A stretch of DNA of 7,750 nt, taken from Promethearchaeota archaeon (lineage in GTDB: Archaea; Asgardarchaeota; Lokiarchaeia; Sigyniarchaeales; SOKP01). The notes beneath the pieces are model-generated. The model was not told the origin of the DNA. It did no database searches and was given only the letters and a program-made list of their open reading frames with translations. Below, piece after piece: positions 6,253 to 7,750 of the stretch (the first letter of the stretch is position 1; each line of letters begins with the position of its first letter). A program made the translations under genes and the position numbers. The stretch is taken from contig JAUWHC010000106.1 of assembly GCA_030606095.1 (NCBI GenBank), positions 1 to 7,750 on the forward strand, in the 5' to 3' direction.

Positions 6253-6281
6253 TTTTTATTTTTAAGGTTCGATCTCTTTAG
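6253..6281 (+). repeat. 29-bp direct repeat, copy 2
   Basis: This is the partner of 5291-5319, with 26 of 29 bases identical in the same orientation. It spans the last codons and stop of the DUF2961 gene (minus-strand KEIEP-stop). On the minus strand, copy 1 likewise reads KEIELQK-stop. This raises the possibility that copy 1 is a duplicated 3' end of this gene. Confidence 0.5.
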
Positions 6282-7320
6282 GTTCTTCTCTAGGTAATCT
6301 ATCGTCAACTACCGGAAAAGATTTGAATTTTTGATGTGGTTCTGTTTGATACCAGTAAGCTGTTGAAGACCAATCGTCTGATCTTTGGTTCGCATGACCG
6401 TGTTCTATCTTTACTTTAATATTTTTGTGAAAATATATCGGATCCTCTATATGGTATCGATAATATGATATTTTTCCGCTCCAATTTTTCCCTCCCGGCA
6501 ATGGAATTCCAAAATAGGGTGAGCAATAGTATTGAGTTGGGCACCATGATGTGCAAAAATAGTCTTCAGTGCCAGTTCCGTAAAGAATAATTTCACCGTC
6601 ATCGATCTCTATGTAATCGTCTCCTTCTCCAGGCCAATTGTGCTTTTCAGTTTCATACAAATTATGAATATCTAAATGAAATCCTACGAAATGGCCTTCA
6701 CCTTCAGCGTCCATAACAAAATAATCTTTCTCGTGTGTTGGATTCTTTTTAAAATTGAATTCCACTTTCTTCTTTTTATAATCACTCCCTTCACATGGAT
6801 TTACGCGATTCCAAAAAACGTGAAATCTACCATAAGTAGAGTCTAACGCGGCATATTCTTCGTAATCAACATAAAAATAAACTACCAAGGCGGTATCACT
6901 TTCATTTTCAATTTCTATTCGAGCTCGTTTTGAAAATGGCATTGGGAAAAAACAATTAAATCCTTTTCCGTCCTCGGGCCCCATAGAAAGCGGTAGACTC
7001 CAAAAATTTGCGGTTAGTGCGTGCCCCACCCCAAAAAAGTCTCCTATTGGGCACTCTACTGAAGGGTGCTCTTCGTTATCCCACCACATTCTAATAACTG
7101 TTTTTCTCAAGTAATAAGGATCTCCCGAGGCAATCGTCATCCAGATGTGTTTTATCATTCCAGCGCCTTCTATGTTACAAATTCCCCTTATTTCGTTGCC
7201 CTTAAATGTAAAGAAATCAGCATTTGCCCCTGTTTTATCGTAACTAGAAATTCTTTTTCTCTTTACATCTTTCCTAATCTGGGCTAAATTTGATAAAGAA
7301 TTAAATCCAAACTCCATCAT
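6262..7320 (-). CDS. DUF2961 family glycoside hydrolase (GH172-like)
   Basis: 352-residue protein of the DUF2961 family. Characterised members of this family (GH172) act on furanosidic sugars such as difructose anhydride and D-arabinan. Recognisable blocks are the start SLSNLAQIRKDVKRKRISSYD (8-28, without its two ends in some relatives), EGAGMIKHIWMTI (51-63), PIGDFFGVGH (91-100), NCFFPMPFSKRARIEIEN (122-139), GEGHFVGFHLD (207-217), NWPGEGDDYIEIDDG (228-242), GTGTEDYF (248-255) and SYYRYHIEDPI (285-295). E232 and E252 are likely catalytic glutamates, by analogy with the two glutamates used by GH172. Length suits the family. There is no signal peptide, so it is predicted to be cytosolic. Two ATGs are adjacent (7320 and 7317); AAGGGAT upstream has better spacing to the second. 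It shares a divergent control region with the MFS gene at 7428. Confidence 0.9.
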   Translation of the reverse strand: MMEFGFNSLSNLAQIRKDVKRKRISSYDKTGANADFFTFKGNEIRGICNIEGAGMIKHIWMTIASGDPYYLRKTVIRMWWDNEEHPSVECPIGDFFGVGHALTANFWSLPLSMGPEDGKGFNCFFPMPFSKRARIEIENESDTALVVYFYVDYEEYAALDSTYGRFHVFWNRVNPCEGSDYKKKKVEFNFKKNPTHEKDYFVMDAEGEGHFVGFHLDIHNLYETEKHNWPGEGDDYIEIDDGEIILYGTGTEDYFCTSWCPTQYYCSPYFGIPLPGGKNWSGKISYYRYHIEDPIYFHKNIKVKIEHGHANQRSDDWSSTAYWYQTEPHQKFKSFPVVDDRLPREEPKEIEP

Positions 7321-7365
7321 TATCCCTTTTTTCCAAATTAATAACTAAGATTATGTAAATATGAA

Positions 7366-7373
7366 TATTAAAA
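7366..7373 (-). promoter_or_regulatory. Box A of the DUF2961 gene
   Basis: The minus strand reads TTTTAATA about 49 bases before the ATG at 7320, predicting a leader of about 22-25 bases. That leader contains AAGGGAT just before the start codons. It lies 25 bases from the opposite-facing box A at 7398. Confidence 0.4.
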
Positions 7374-7397
7374 GCTTAAAATATTGCGAAAATTAAC

Positions 7398-7405
7398 TTT
7401 AAATT
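7398..7405 (+). promoter_or_regulatory. Box A of the second MFS gene (leaderless)
   Basis: TTTAAATT is centred 26 bases before the ATG at 7428, and no Shine-Dalgarno sequence lies between them. Transcription would start at or within a few bases of the ATG. Confidence 0.5.
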
Positions 7406-7427
7406 TTTTTCTTAATTTCTAAAATAA

Positions 7428-7750
7428 ATGGGGATTAAAACTGAGAATAATTTGAAGCGTTTAAAGAGCAATTTTGGAAAGCATGTAAAAATTTTGCTTT
7501 TTGTTATCTTAATGGGAGTATTTTTTAGAAATCTAGGAATAAGCGTGGTTAATATTGGGTTACCTTCTTTTATTATAGACCTCTCTGGAACACTTACCGC
7601 TTATGGAATCGTAATAGGGATTTTTTCTGTAACGCAAGCAGTGTTTCAATTTCCATTCGCTGCTGCCTCTGATAAGTATGGTAGAAGATTAGTTGTACTT
7701 ATCGGATTGATTATATACATAATTGGAACTTTTTTATGTTTTATCGCTCA
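7428..7750 (+). CDS. MFS transporter, N-terminal part (runs off window)
   Basis: An open frame of 107 codons from ATG 7428 continues past the window edge. After a basic N-terminus (1-21) come a first membrane helix (about 22-46), a second (about 57-77), and MFS loop motif A in SDKYGRRL (81-88), followed by a third helix (89-107). The layout and motif position are those of the N-terminal half of a major facilitator permease. The start is supported by the box A 26 bases upstream. The substrate is unknown. Pairing with the divergent DUF2961 hydrolase suggests a carbohydrate, which is inference. This is a different protein from the MFS transporter at the left edge: motif A reads SDKYGRRL here and SDVKGKRR there. 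Confidence 0.9.
   Translation, partial: MGIKTENNLKRLKSNFGKHVKILLFVILMGVFFRNLGISVVNIGLPSFIIDLSGTLTAYGIVIGIFSVTQAVFQFPFAAASDKYGRRLVVLIGLIIYIIGTFLCFIA

Noticed and set aside
6191..6261. Inverted-repeat operator or riboswitch between the DUF2961 gene and the antitoxin
   Set aside because: Only a five-base ATACC/GGTAT pairing was found over a long loop, which is not convincing in AT-rich DNA.
7066..7287. Plus-strand 73-codon frame opposite the DUF2961 N-terminus
   Set aside because: It is a shadow of a well-supported family gene and has no recognisable motif or promoter.
1..7750. CRISPR array, tRNA or rRNA genes, transposase or intact insertion sequence
   Set aside because: No spaced repeats of CRISPR type, no cloverleaf or rRNA-like segments, and no transposase motifs were seen on either strand.

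Overview
This AT-rich window looks archaeal. Several genes have a TTTAAATA-type box A about 25-30 bases before the start codon and no Shine-Dalgarno site, as expected for leaderless archaeal mRNAs. The window also has an AbrB/VapC-type toxin-antitoxin pair and lysine/isoleucine/asparagine-rich proteins. The mix of sulfatase, DUF2961 (GH172-like), GPH transporter and URO-D methyltransferase families would suit an anaerobic, organic-matter-degrading archaeon, for instance an Asgard lineage. That placement is inference; no marker gene is present.

Layout. Bases 7-1266 (minus) encode a complete MFS transporter. Upstream of it, 1352-1540 (minus) is the C-terminal remnant of a uroporphyrinogen-decarboxylase-family (MtaA-like) gene, broken by an in-frame TGA. 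Bases 1628-3070 (plus) encode a cytosolic formylglycine-type sulfatase. It is followed by a terminator and four tandem 9-bp TTTTTAAAG units, then by a 502-residue protein of the L-fucose/L-arabinose isomerase fold (3183-4691). Bases 4773-5271 (plus) are the wreck of a GPH-family (MelB-like) sugar symporter: its N-terminus and C-terminus remain, but the middle of the protein is gone and the reading frame shifts repeatedly. Next comes a short tail of what may be a PHP/CehA-type metallohydrolase (5318-5377). A minus-strand toxin-antitoxin module follows (AbrB-like antitoxin 5879-6139, PIN toxin 5392-5892). A DUF2961/GH172-like glycoside hydrolase is at 6262-7320 (minus). It is divergent from a second MFS transporter that starts at 7428 and runs off the window.

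How the genes may work together. The sulfatase, isomerase-like protein, GH172-like hydrolase and sugar transporters together read as an accessory locus for taking up and breaking down sulfated carbohydrate. The hydrolase would release sugars, the sulfatase would remove sulfate from imported products inside the cell, and the isomerase-like enzyme would channel the aldose into ketose metabolism. The substrate cannot be read from the sequence. The locus is in flux: three broken genes all survive as 3' ends, one transporter has been lost, and two intact MFS genes remain. Two near-identical 29-base direct repeats flank the toxin-antitoxin module. I found no RNA genes, CRISPR array or intact mobile element.
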